Origin: an uncultured Oribacterium sp.
Lineage (GTDB): Bacteria; Bacillota; Clostridia; Lachnospirales; Lachnospiraceae
DNA: 9,313 nt
Assembly: GCA_938030845.1 (NCBI GenBank)
Contig: CALHIC010000400.1
Span: 1-9,313 of the forward strand
Direction of reading: 5' to 3'
Position 1 is the stretch's first letter; the number at the start of each line of letters is the position of its first letter. Of the stretch, positions 1 through 6,468 are shown piece by piece. Below the pieces are notes generated by a model that saw only the letters and a program-made list of their open reading frames with translations, made no database searches and had not been told where the DNA came from. The position numbers and the translations under genes were made by a program.

Positions 1-76
1 AAATTAATAACATTGTTTAATACTCTTGAAATTAAGGATAAAACTAAAGAAACTGAGGAAAATAAGGAAATTAAGG
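1..76 (+). other. AT-rich tract of foreign character abutting truncated metY
   Basis: This stretch has only 17 G/C in 76 bases, while the adjoining metY coding sequence is near half G/C, so composition breaks sharply at about base 77. Plus-strand frame 1 is open from base 1 and reads as K/E-rich sequence (EIKDKTKETEENKEIK). The frame then continues through the antisense of metY to a TGA at 238-240, which is probably fortuitous. The 10-base word GAAATTAAGG occurs at 28-37 and again at 67-76, 39 bases apart (13 codons), and the second copy ends exactly at the junction. It could be the 5' part of a gene entering from the left, a purine-rich leader tract like those elsewhere in this window, or an assembly join. 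I do not recognise a product. Confidence 0.45.
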
Positions 77-1093
77 CTACAGAGCCTGCTGAGCAGGATC
101 TGTGGATGCTGCAGGGTGAGAAACGGACTCTACCTTCGGATGCTTCTTTAAATATTCCACAACCTTTAAAGCATTGTCTCTATGACGCTCTACACGAAGA
201 GCAAGGCTCTCCAATCCCTGAATCAATACCCAAGCATTGAAGGGAGAAATTGCCGCTCCCTCATCACGGATGGTAATGGCACGAAGATAGGTTGCGATTA
301 CCGCAGGGGCTGTATCTACCGCAAAACGTACGCCGTGGTAGGAAGGGTTCGGCTCGGTAAGCCATGGCCACTTCTTGCTCTTTGCCCAGTCGAATTTTCC
401 GGCATCTACCACAAGTCCGCCCAAGGAAGAACCGTGTCCGCCGATGAACTTTGTTGCGGAGTGCACCACGATATCTGCACCGTACTCGATAGGACGAATC
501 AGATAGGGGGTTGCAAAGGTATTGTCCACAATCAAGGGAAGACCATGCTTATGGGCAAGATTTGCCCAAGCCTCAATATCAATAGCATCTCCGTTTGGAT
601 TTCCTAAGGACTCAATATAGAGTGCCTTGGTATTTTCCTGAATAGCCTTCTCCGCCTCAGCTAAGTCAGTGGGAGAAACGAAGGTAGTTTCCACACCGAA
701 CTCCGGGAAGGTATGCTTTAAGAAGTTATAGGTTCCTCCGTAAATGTTTTTCGCACTGACAATGTGGTCTCCCTTATGAGCAATGGCCTTAAAAGCATAG
801 GTAACCGCCGCTGCACCGGAAGCCACCGCCAAGGCTGCCACACCGCCTTCTAAAGCTGCTACTCTTGCTTCCAAAACACCCTGGGTGGGATTGGTTAAAC
901 GACCGTAAATGTTTCCGGCATTTCTTAAAGCAAAACGATCTGCCGCATGATCGGAATTATCGAAAACATAGGATGTGGTCTGGTAGATTGGTACCGCTCT
1001 TGCGCCGGTTGCCGGATCCGCCTGCTCCTGTCCTACATGAATCGCCTTAGTATCAAATCCAAAGTTTCTCTCGTTTCTCTTCTTAACTCCCAT
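77..1093 (-). CDS. metY: O-acetylhomoserine sulfhydrylase, C-terminally truncated
   Basis: A PLP-dependent enzyme of the Cys/Met metabolism family that makes homocysteine from O-acetylhomoserine and sulfide in the cytoplasm (methionine synthesis, sulfide assimilation). Family signatures are visible: FDTKAIHVGQ near the start (13-22), YGRLTNPT (63-70), the PLP-binding aspartate in VDNTFATP (D190), and the Schiff-base lysine in HSATKFIGGHG (K215), followed by the KWPWLTEPNPSYHG segment typical of MetY. The ATG at 1091-1093 follows an AAGGAGGA site at 7 nt. The protein stops at residue 338, just after HPAASTDPAQQAL, where relatives continue to about 425-430 residues. The missing part carries the rest of the C-terminal domain, including the arginine that normally holds the substrate carboxylate. 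No other frame downstream restores it, so this is a breakpoint rather than a frameshift. The product is probably inactive or unstable. The family call is secure; its status as pseudogene, partial gene or assembly artefact is open. Confidence 0.9.
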   Translation of the reverse strand: MGVKKRNERNFGFDTKAIHVGQEQADPATGARAVPIYQTTSYVFDNSDHAADRFALRNAGNIYGRLTNPTQGVLEARVAALEGGVAALAVASGAAAVTYAFKAIAHKGDHIVSAKNIYGGTYNFLKHTFPEFGVETTFVSPTDLAEAEKAIQENTKALYIESLGNPNGDAIDIEAWANLAHKHGLPLIVDNTFATPYLIRPIEYGADIVVHSATKFIGGHGSSLGGLVVDAGKFDWAKSKKWPWLTEPNPSYHGVRFAVDTAPAVIATYLRAITIRDEGAAISPFNAWVLIQGLESLALRVERHRDNALKVVEYLKKHPKVESVSHPAASTDPAQQAL

Positions 1094-1119
1094 TTTATTT
1101 TCCTCCTTATACTCTACAC

Positions 1120-1156
1120 AAGCTTTCCGATGGTTTAAAACTTTTTTCGGAAGCTT
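1120..1156 (-). promoter_or_regulatory. Leader hairpin upstream of metY
   Basis: The arms AAGCTTTCCGA (1120-1130) and TCGGAAGCTT (1147-1156) pair as ten base pairs with one bulged base around a 16-base loop. On the metY transcript it lies about 11 bases before the ribosome binding site. There is no U-run behind it, so it does not look like a terminator. A role in translation or mRNA stability is possible but not shown. Confidence 0.4.
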
Positions 1157-1179
1157 TCCTTCAGCTTCTTTCTTACTGA

Positions 1180-1221
1180 TTCTTGCTTACATCTTGCTAC
1201 TTCTTGCTTACATCTTGCTAC
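1180..1221. repeat. Perfect 21-bp tandem repeat, two copies
   Basis: Two identical 21-base units lie head to tail at 1180-1200 and 1201-1221, and a decayed piece of a third follows (TTGCTTTTGCTTC). In the metY sense the unit is purine-rich and contains AAGCAAG and GTAGCAAGATG. The period equals seven codons, and one minus-strand frame through it is open (VARCKQE twice, then SVRKKLKESF), but that frame has no ATG or ribosome binding site. Confidence 0.85.
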
Positions 1222-1350
1222 TTGCTTTTGCTTCTTTCTTCTTATCTTGCAGAAGATTTTCTTGCTGGAGCTATACTAGCATTTTCTGAAATCCCTGTAT
1301 AATACAAGAGTTTTGGATTTGGCTATAGTTTCTGTTTATAGCAAATGCTT

Positions 1351-1378
1351 TTATCACTGTTCCCTCTATGCCTATAAT
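1351..1378 (+). promoter_or_regulatory. Candidate sigma-A promoter for the ECF S-component gene
   Basis: TTATCA (1351-1356, four of six to the -35 consensus) and a perfect TATAAT (1373-1378) are separated by 16 bp, which would give a leader of about 150 nt. A second perfect TATAAT at 1298-1303 lacks a convincing -35 box, so it is the weaker candidate. Confidence 0.4.
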
Positions 1379-1538
1379 CTCCTACTTGTCCCTAAAGCAA
1401 AAATATAGGAAGACCAATAGCTTCAAATTCATGTATCGCTTTATTCTGGTCTTATCTTTTTCTTTTAAATTGGATATTTTTATAAGTTCAGAATTGTTCT
1501 ATTCTCGATGGCAGTACACGATACATGAGGAGGCAATT

Positions 1539-2117
1539 ATGAATCAAAAAACACAAAGATTAGCTCTTGCTGCTTTATTTGCAGCATTATCCTACGCTAT
1601 TTTTACTTTTTTACAGATTAAGATTCCCATTGGAACCGATGCCACTTCTATCCACTTGGGAAATGCGGTTGTGGTAGTTGCCGCACTGGTTTTGGGCGGC
1701 CCCTTAGGCGGAATTGCCGGTGCCATCGGCATGGCCATCGGAGATGTGCTGGATCCGGTTTATCTGATTTATGCCCCGGAGACCTTGGTATGTAAAACAA
1801 TTATCGGTCTTGTGGTTGGATTTGTAGCCCATAAGCTTGGGAAGATTCAAGAATCCCACGATAGAAAGAAGATTTTTAAATGGGTTCTTCTTGCCGCCGC
1901 ATCCGGACTTTTTGCCAATGTTATTATGGATCCCACCATCGGCTATGCCTACAAACTTTTAATTCTTGGTAAGCCTGCTGCTGAACTTTCCTTTAAGTTT
2001 AGCTTGTTCGCTACCGGAATCAATGCCATCACTTCCACCATCGTTTCCGTCTTTGTTTACATGGGACTCTATCCTATCCTCCGGAAACAAAATATGGATA
2101 CTTTGCGTCTTGCATAA
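1539..2117 (+). CDS. ECF transporter S component (PF07155-like)
   Basis: A 192-residue integral membrane protein expected to be the substrate-binding S component of an energy-coupling-factor vitamin or micronutrient importer. It would work with shared EcfA, EcfA' and EcfT subunits encoded elsewhere. The N-terminal helix carries the alanine-rich AxxxA pattern (LALAALFAALSYA, 8-20) used to dock EcfT. The family core IPIG...IHLGNAVVVVAALVLGGPLGGIAGAIGMAIGDVLDP (29-73) is followed by YLIYAPETLVCKTIIG (75-90), and about six hydrophobic segments can be seen. The ATG at 1539 is chosen because GAGGAGG (1527-1533) sits 5 nt upstream. The frame is open further back to 1368, but the added 57 residues look non-coding. 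The family includes hydroxymethylpyrimidine-type and uncharacterised S components, and the substrate cannot be told from sequence. No ATPase or T component lies beside it, as expected for a group II ECF system. The position divergent from metY might hint at a sulfur-amino-acid or cofactor link, which is speculation. Confidence 0.82.
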   Translation: MNQKTQRLALAALFAALSYAIFTFLQIKIPIGTDATSIHLGNAVVVVAALVLGGPLGGIAGAIGMAIGDVLDPVYLIYAPETLVCKTIIGLVVGFVAHKLGKIQESHDRKKIFKWVLLAAASGLFANVIMDPTIGYAYKLLILGKPAAELSFKFSLFATGINAITSTIVSVFVYMGLYPILRKQNMDTLRLA

Positions 2118-2127
2118 CAAACGCAAT

Positions 2128-2165
2128 AAAAAACTCCTCATACCCTATCGGGTGAGGAGTTTTTT
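2128..2165. terminator. Bidirectional Rho-independent terminator between convergent genes
   Basis: ACTCCTCA (2133-2140) pairs with TGAGGAGT (2153-2160). Inside this, CCC (2143-2145) pairs with GGG (2150-2152) around a four-base loop, with TA bulged. An A-run precedes the stem and a T-run follows it, so it can end both the plus-strand ECF transcript and the minus-strand membrane-protein transcript. The last codons and stop of the minus-strand gene (KKLLTR, TAG at 2145-2147) lie inside the stem. Confidence 0.9.
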
Positions 2166-2831
2166 GTTATCAGAAAATAAATTCTTTCCCTTCTGTAAAG
2201 CCAGAGCAAGCAGTGCATTGCCAAGTAAAATCGCTATAATCCAGAAAATGGTTTTTCCTACAGACTGCTCTCGGATTTTCAGAAAGCTGTATGGGCCGGA
2301 AACCAGACCAATCCCATTTAAAATCAAAAGAGGGATGGCATACAGCAATGTTACTCCCAGCGCCTTTCCTATGGCCGAAACAGGAAGGACTCTCTTCTCT
2401 TCCATAAAGAGAAAGAGAAAAATGGAAAGAAAGGGACAAAGCAGGTGACTGAAAAATCTTGTTCCACCCAAAAATTCATGGGCAAATCCATTTTCCGGTC
2501 CCAGCACCAGGAGCACCACGAAGAAGGTTAATGCCAAACAGGCCGAGGAAATATAGCGTAAAAGAGACAGGGAGGGAGGAAATGCCCAACTCTCTCCTTT
2601 CTTCTGCAAGGCTTTACTGAGCACACCCCTTCCCTCTTGATTTTTTCTTTGCAAAAGGAAAAAGAGCATAAACGCCGAGCTGATTCCGCAAAGCAGGTTG
2701 GAATCTGTCGTATAGAAACGAAAGGTTCCCAGTCCGTCATCCTGCAATCCGTGCAGCACTACGATGCACTCCAGCAGCAGCAAAACAAAATGCCCCAGCA
2801 TTAATCCCTTTTCTCCGGTCTTTTTTTCCAT
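2145..2831 (-). CDS. Multi-pass membrane protein, FAR-17a/AIG1 (Pr6Pr)-like
   Basis: A 228-residue integral membrane protein with about six hydrophobic segments (roughly 11-30, 45-61, 92-111, 127-143, 158-178, 196-212). It shows a pattern known from bacterial Pr6Pr/FAR-17a/AIG1-like proteins: FRFYTTDSNLL (37-47) between the first two helices, an arginine opening the third helix (LRYISS, 91-96), a histidine in FFSHLLCP (126-133), and GPYSFLK before the last helix (179-185). The eukaryotic members include fatty-acid-ester hydrolases using conserved Thr and His residues. Whether this protein does so is unknown. The ATG at 2829-2831 has a modest GAAGGGG site about 6 nt upstream; Met11 is an alternative start. 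It lies 138 bp downstream of the FMN-oxidase gene with no terminator between, so co-transcription is possible. The C-terminal tail is encoded inside a terminator stem. Confident as a membrane protein, moderate on family. Confidence 0.65.
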   Translation of the reverse strand: MEKKTGEKGLMLGHFVLLLLECIVVLHGLQDDGLGTFRFYTTDSNLLCGISSAFMLFFLLQRKNQEGRGVLSKALQKKGESWAFPPSLSLLRYISSACLALTFFVVLLVLGPENGFAHEFLGGTRFFSHLLCPFLSIFLFLFMEEKRVLPVSAIGKALGVTLLYAIPLLILNGIGLVSGPYSFLKIREQSVGKTIFWIIAILLGNALLALALQKGKNLFSDNKKLLTR

Positions 2832-2846
2832 CCCTTACCCCTTCTA

Positions 2847-2918
2847 TTTTTCGCTTATCTATTCCGGAAATTTCCATTTCTCTTTTTCGCTGATCTATTT
2901 TGAGAATTTTTATTTCCC
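2847..2918. repeat. Imperfect 36-bp tandem repeat, two copies
   Basis: Two adjacent 36-base units starting with TTTTTCGCT (about 2847-2882 and 2883-2918) match at about 28 of 36 positions by eye. They lie in the leader of the downstream membrane-protein gene and are purine-rich in its sense. The period is twelve codons. In one minus-strand frame it reads as KIDQRKR and GIDKRKI, but that frame has only a TTG start within the end of the preceding gene, with no ribosome binding site. Confidence 0.65.
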
Positions 2919-2969
2919 ATTTTATTTTCCATACCAACGCTATGTGATTGCTTCCCGTTCTTCTCCTTA

Positions 2970-3917
2970 TTAGCAAAGATACAAAACACCGGCATCAAAG
3001 GAATCGCAGTCCTTCACTCCGGTATACATCATCATTTCCCGAAGCTCCTCCTGCATATTTTCTACTTTGGAAATCACTCCCTCCGCCCCATGGGAAAGGA
3101 GGGGTTGCAGAATTCCCCGACCTACGGAAACCCCATCCGCTCCTAAGGCCAAGGCCTTATAGGCATCATAGCCGGTATCCATACTGCAATCCACAAAAAT
3201 CTGCATCTTCGTATCTTTTAAAGCTTCCTTGATTTTCGGTAAAATCTGTAGAGGAGCAATTCCGAAGGGAAGTCTGCCGTGATGGTGAGAAACTACAATG
3301 GCAGCACAGCCTGCTTCCTTGGCCTTCAGTGCATCCTGAACGGAAAGCACGCCCTTTGCCACAAAGGGTAGCTTGGCATAGGCTACAAAGTCCGCTAAAT
3401 CCTTGCTAAACACCGGTCCCATGGGGATTCCGTCTACCACATCATAACGGCCGTCTGTTCCCGGCACGTGGTCAATGTCGATTCCCACTGCCACAGATCC
3501 CTGCTCTCTTGCAAAATCTATTTCCTCCTGTATTCTTCCATGATCCGCAAAGGGCTTGATAATCCGCACTGTATCGGGATTTTTAGCAACGATTTTACCA
3601 TAATCTTCATTGTCTTCCATCCCTACCCAGTTAAGCGCATTTAATTCCTTTGCCGCTAAAGCATACTCCTCCATAGGGGTTCTTCCATTTTCCAGCACCT
3701 TGTTCAAGTGGGAAAATGCCGGCATCATAATGGGGGAGGAATATTTCTTACCAAATATTTCCTTCTCTAGGGTAACCTCTGTACTGTCTATCACCCGCAT
3801 TTCCACATGGATTCGGTCCAGATAGGCTCTGTTGTATCGATTGGCATCCTCTGCATTTCCACTGGTTACCGGAATGACTCCCGGTCTTCCCGGCCATGGG
3901 CTATTGTTCATTTCCAT
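2970..3917 (-). CDS. FMN-dependent alpha-hydroxy-acid oxidase-like protein
   Basis: A 315-residue cytoplasmic flavoprotein of the FMN-dependent alpha-hydroxy-acid dehydrogenase fold (lactate oxidase, glycolate oxidase), a TIM barrel that oxidises 2-hydroxy acids to 2-keto acids. Visible signatures are SSPIMMPAFSHL (60-71), the flavin-contact lysine in FVAKGVLSVQDA (K188), VVSHHHGRLPF (208-218) where family members have VSNHGGRQLD, IFVDCSMDTGYDAYKALALGADGVSVGRGIL (240-270), and ELREMMMYTGVKD at the end. The catalytic histidine and arginine of the SNHGGR motif are kept (H212 and R215 in SHHHGR), but the usual DGGIRRG phosphate loop reads DCSMDTG and the N-terminal YDYYxxGA tyrosines are missing. 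The protein is shorter than the usual 350-390. The ATG at 3915-3917 has AAAGGAG about 7 nt before it; Met3 is an alternative. It follows an AEC permease by 141 bp on the same strand. The substrate is unknown. Confidence 0.78.
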   Translation of the reverse strand: MEMNNSPWPGRPGVIPVTSGNAEDANRYNRAYLDRIHVEMRVIDSTEVTLEKEIFGKKYSSPIMMPAFSHLNKVLENGRTPMEEYALAAKELNALNWVGMEDNEDYGKIVAKNPDTVRIIKPFADHGRIQEEIDFAREQGSVAVGIDIDHVPGTDGRYDVVDGIPMGPVFSKDLADFVAYAKLPFVAKGVLSVQDALKAKEAGCAAIVVSHHHGRLPFGIAPLQILPKIKEALKDTKMQIFVDCSMDTGYDAYKALALGADGVSVGRGILQPLLSHGAEGVISKVENMQEELREMMMYTGVKDCDSFDAGVLYLC

Positions 3918-3991
3918 AAAAATCTCCTTTCAAAATCACCATTGATAAACATATGCTTTTATATCGCCTTTTTACCTTAGCGTTCGGCTTT

Positions 3992-4067
3992 TACCGATTC
4001 CGGTATTTACCCTTTAGAATAATTCTATTCTTCCCCATACGTAGCGTCCTCCAAGCTTCTACGCTAC
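3992..4067 (-). other. Series of three small hairpins in the permease-oxidase gap
   Basis: Three inverted repeats lie in the 141-bp gap. GTAGCGT/ACGCTAC (4041-4047 with 4061-4067) overlaps the permease stop codon. AGAATA/TATTCT (4016-4021 with 4026-4031) has a four-base loop. TACCG/CGGTA (3992-3996 with 4001-4005) also has a four-base loop. None has a U-run on the minus strand, so they look more like intercistronic stability or processing elements than terminators. Confidence 0.35.
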
Positions 4068-5003
4068 CGGATAGAATAAAACCAAAAGGGCATAGGCGGC
4101 AAGGGCAATCAGTAAAAACAGGGAAATAAAGGCGGAAACGAATTCCTCCTGTTCCTCCTTTTGTAAAAGTCCTTTAATCTGTAAAGGTACAGGAAATCCT
4201 GTAGGACAAAGGAAATACAGAATAACACCGAAGGAAAAAATTTGATTCTGCATTTGCTCCTTGAAAAGCAGGAAGAACAACAGAATAATGCTTCCGCAGA
4301 ACAGAAGACGGATTCCTGCCAAAGTAAACAGAGACGCTAAAAATCCCTTGTGCAGCCTCATACTGTAGCCCAGGCTAAACAATATCAGAGAGCCGATGGG
4401 AACGGTCAGCGCCTCCATGGTATTGTCAAAGACAGCCTTTAGACCTGCATTTTGCATAAGGACTTGATGCAAACCGCTGGCATTCATGAATACTCCGAAA
4501 AGCACCGCAAGGATAAAGGAGCTGGTAAATATTTTCCTGGCAAAGGGTAAAAGCTTCCGTTCTCCTATACTTTTATTCATTAAAATCAGGGGCACAAAGA
4601 TAAAGTTAATCAGTATTCCGGCTATGTCAAAAGGAATCAAATTGGCGGTATAACTCTTTCCCACTACGCTGATATACAAGGGCAGTGCCACTGCCCCGCC
4701 TTCGCAGGTTAAACACAAAAAGGGGGAAATTTCCTGAAATTCCGCCGGTAAAAGCCTGGAAAGTCGCCCTCCCAGAAAGTAAACCAGCATCCAGATAAAA
4801 ATCAAAAAAATGATTTCTAAAAATACGCCCTTTTCCAGATTTGTTTCCACCATAACCTGATAAATCAGGAAAGGAAACAAGATATCCAACGCAATTCTTT
4901 TTGCTCCCTCATTTTGTTCGTGGCTAATCCAAGCTCTTCTTCTGGCGTGACCTCCCAAAAATAGTAGAAAGAACACCGGAAATATCACAGAAACTGCTGC
5001 CAT
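4059..5003 (-). CDS. AEC-family permease (auxin efflux carrier family)
   Basis: A 314-residue inner-membrane secondary carrier of the AEC/bile-arsenite-riboflavin transporter superfamily, whose bacterial members often move malate, lactate or other carboxylates. It has about ten hydrophobic segments in two halves. The first half opens with SVIFPVFFLLFLGGHARRRAWI (5-26) and ILFPFLIYQVMVET (41-54). CEGGAVALPLYISVVG (100-115) corresponds to the conserved glycine-rich broken helix of the first half. The second half starts near KIFTSSFILAVLFGVFMN (157-174) with LTVPIGSLILFSLGYSM (199-215), and CPTGFPVPLQIKGL (266-279) is its counterpart. Length is normal for the family. The ATG at 5001-5003 has a strong AAGGAGGG 4 nt upstream. 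It is the first gene after the glyA terminator, has its own promoter, and is followed by the hydroxy-acid oxidase-like gene, which suggests an organic-acid substrate (inference). Direction of transport is unknown. Confidence 0.82.
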   Translation of the reverse strand: MAAVSVIFPVFFLLFLGGHARRRAWISHEQNEGAKRIALDILFPFLIYQVMVETNLEKGVFLEIIFLIFIWMLVYFLGGRLSRLLPAEFQEISPFLCLTCEGGAVALPLYISVVGKSYTANLIPFDIAGILINFIFVPLILMNKSIGERKLLPFARKIFTSSFILAVLFGVFMNASGLHQVLMQNAGLKAVFDNTMEALTVPIGSLILFSLGYSMRLHKGFLASLFTLAGIRLLFCGSIILLFFLLFKEQMQNQIFSFGVILYFLCPTGFPVPLQIKGLLQKEEQEEFVSAFISLFLLIALAAYALLVLFYPVA

Positions 5004-5021
5004 ATTCCCTCCTTGTTTTAT

Positions 5022-5039
5022 AAAAGCCCAAAGGCTCTT
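5022..5039 (-). promoter_or_regulatory. Leader hairpin just upstream of the AEC permease ribosome site
   Basis: In the minus sense AAGAGCC pairs with GGCTTTT around a TTTG loop: seven base pairs, one of them G-U. It lies about 6 nt before the Shine-Dalgarno sequence and downstream of the promoter, so it would be in the leader RNA. The function is not known. Confidence 0.3.
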
Positions 5040-5068
5040 GTTTTCGTTCCATTGAAAATTTCCAGCCT

Positions 5069-5097
5069 ATCATATGCTTTACCTTAAAAAAATGCAA
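5069..5097 (-). promoter_or_regulatory. Sigma-A promoter for the AEC permease gene
   Basis: In the minus sense TTGCAT (5092-5097) is followed by a 17-bp spacer with a T-run and then TATGAT (5069-5074). It lies just after the glyA terminator and would give a leader of about 60 nt, so the permease group is probably its own transcription unit. Confidence 0.65.
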
Positions 5098-5103
5098 GTA
5101 TAT

Positions 5104-5144
5104 GAAAAAAAGGAAGAGCCGCTGCATATGCAGGACGGCTCTTC
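5104..5144 (-). terminator. Rho-independent terminator of the recJ-glyA unit
   Basis: GAAGAGCCG (5113-5121) pairs with CGGCTCTTC (5136-5144), and inside it CTGC pairs with GCAG around an ATAT loop, with GA bulged. In the minus sense a run of T residues follows (5105-5111). It begins 40 bp after the glyA stop. Confidence 0.92.
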
Positions 5145-5183
5145 GTATGAATTGCTTTCTTTATTTTTTAAAGTAAAGCTGTA

Positions 5184-6440
5184 TTACTTTCCTTCATAAA
5201 TAGGATGTGCATCGGTTAATGCTTTCACTCTTCTTGCTACTTCTTCCTTGCTGCTTTCGAAGTCTGTAGCTACTTTGTAAAGGCATTCTGCAATTTCCTT
5301 CATATCCTCTTCTTTGAAACCGCGAACAGTTACTGCAGGAGTTCCGATTCTTACACCGGAGGTTAAGAATGGAGAACGGGGATCGTTGGGAATTGCATTC
5401 TTGTTTAATGTGATGTGCACTTCATCACAGGCATTCTGCAGGAACTTTCCGGTAACATCCTGGAAGTTGGTTAAATCCACCAGCATTAAGTGGTTCTCTG
5501 TTCCGCCGGATACCAGCTGGAATCCCTTGTCCATCATAGCTGCAGCCAATGCCTTCGCATTCTTCGCTACCTGCTGCTGATATTCTTTATACTCCGGCTT
5601 TAAAGCTTCTCCAAAGCAAACTGCTTTAGAAGCAATGACGTGCTCTAAAGGTCCGCCTTGCACACCGGGGAATACGAACTTATTGAAGTTGTACTGCTCT
5701 GCCACTTCTTTGCTGGATAAAATCAATCCGCCACGAGGTCCTCTTAAAGTCTTATGGGTAGTTGTGGTAGTAACATGAGCATAAGGAATCGGGCTTGGGT
5801 GCACGCCTGCAGCAACAAGACCAGCAATGTGCGCCATATCTACAAAAAGGATAGCTCCACAAGCATCGGCAATCTCACGGAAACGCTTAAAATCAATGAC
5901 TCTTGGATAAGCAGAAGCTCCGGCAATAATCATCTTCGGCTTCTCTTTTAAAGCCTGCTCCATTACCGCATCATAGTCAATATAGCCTTCTTTGGTAATT
6001 CCATAAGGAATGATATTAAAGTAAAGTCCCGAAAAGTTTACGGGTGAACCATGGGTTAAATGTCCGCCGGCATCCAAGCTCATACCCATAATCTTGTCTC
6101 CGGGCTTACAGATTGCCATGGTAACTGCCATATTGGCTTGTGCACCGGAGTGGGGTTGAACGTTTGCATATTCACATTGGAATAATTCCTTCGCTCTTTC
6201 GATAGCAATAGTTTCTACTACGTCTACGGCTTCACAGCCTCCGTAATAACGCTTTCCGGGATATCCCTCCGCATACTTGTTGGTTAATACGGTTCCCATA
6301 GCTAACATTGCAGTAGTGGAAACAATATTTTCAGAAGCAATCAACTCGATGTTGTTTTGCTGTCTTTCATACTCTTCCCAGATTCCCTTCCCCACCTCAG
6401 GGTCATGTTCTTGAATAAAATTCATGATTTCTTTGATCAT
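5184..6440 (-). CDS. glyA: Serine hydroxymethyltransferase
   Basis: A cytoplasmic PLP enzyme converting serine and tetrahydrofolate to glycine and 5,10-methylenetetrahydrofolate, the main source of one-carbon units. At 418 residues it is full length. Visible motifs are [11 protein letters not shown] (31-41), [13 protein letters not shown] (56-68), [12 protein letters not shown] (95-106), the PLP-contacting D201 and H204 in [14 protein letters not shown], the Schiff-base lysine K230 in [15 protein letters not shown], and the carboxylate-binding arginine in [12 protein letters not shown] (R364). The ATG at 6438-6440 has AAGGAGG 7 nt upstream. The recJ stop lies only 28 bp before the start, so the two are probably co-transcribed, and a strong terminator follows glyA. 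No internal defects were seen. Confidence 0.97.
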   Translation of the reverse strand: MIKEIMNFIQEHDPEVGKGIWEEYERQQNNIELIASENIVSTTAMLAMGTVLTNKYAEGYPGKRYYGGCEAVDVVETIAIERAKELFQCEYANVQPHSGAQANMAVTMAICKPGDKIMGMSLDAGGHLTHGSPVNFSGLYFNIIPYGITKEGYIDYDAVMEQALKEKPKMIIAGASAYPRVIDFKRFREIADACGAILFVDMAHIAGLVAAGVHPSPIPYAHVTTTTTHKTLRGPRGGLILSSKEVAEQYNFNKFVFPGVQGGPLEHVIASKAVCFGEALKPEYKEYQQQVAKNAKALAAAMMDKGFQLVSGGTENHLMLVDLTNFQDVTGKFLQNACDEVHITLNKNAIPNDPRSPFLTSGVRIGTPAVTVRGFKEEDMKEIAECLYKVATDFESSKEEVARRVKALTDAHPIYEGK

Positions 6441-6468
6441 TCACGCCTCCTTTTCATCTGAATATTCC

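Larger units (their letters stand above)
1094..1538. other. Divergent intergenic region between metY and the ECF S-component gene
   Basis: This 445-bp spacer holds the leaders of two divergent genes. Going up from metY there is a strong Shine-Dalgarno site (1101-1108), a hairpin (1120-1156), and a perfect 21-bp tandem repeat (1180-1221) inside a strand that is purine-rich in the metY sense. Two perfect TATAAT boxes point toward the ECF gene (1298-1303 and 1373-1378). I looked for the conserved core of the SAM (S-box) riboswitch upstream of metY and for TPP, FMN and folate riboswitch cores upstream of the ECF gene, and recognised none. The ECF frame is open back to 1368 but that stretch has no credible start or protein character. 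Confidence 0.6.

Noticed and set aside
77..90. Group II intron or insertion-sequence end at the metY break
   Set aside because: No GTGYG-type intron boundary, terminal inverted repeat or target duplication can be seen in the 76 bases available.
182..607. 141-codon plus-strand open frame antisense to metY
   Set aside because: It lies wholly within a clear MetY coding region on the other strand, has no ribosome site, and its protein has no recognisable features.
1180..1221. Tandem repeat considered as a CRISPR fragment
   Set aside because: The copies are directly adjacent with no spacers, there are only two, and no cas gene is present.
1368..1538. 57-codon upstream extension of the ECF S-component frame
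   Set aside because: A strong GAGGAGG site precedes the ATG at 1539, where the family's first helix begins, and the extension overlaps the candidate -10 box.
2737..2976. Minus-strand 79-codon frame between the oxidase and membrane-protein genes, with a 12-residue repeat
   Set aside because: It starts at TTG inside the end of the oxidase gene, has no ribosome site, and runs into the membrane-protein gene in another frame. The open frame follows from the purine-rich repeat.
4041..4067. Hairpin at the AEC permease stop considered as a terminator
   Set aside because: The seven-base stem has a 13-base loop and no U-run follows it on the minus strand.
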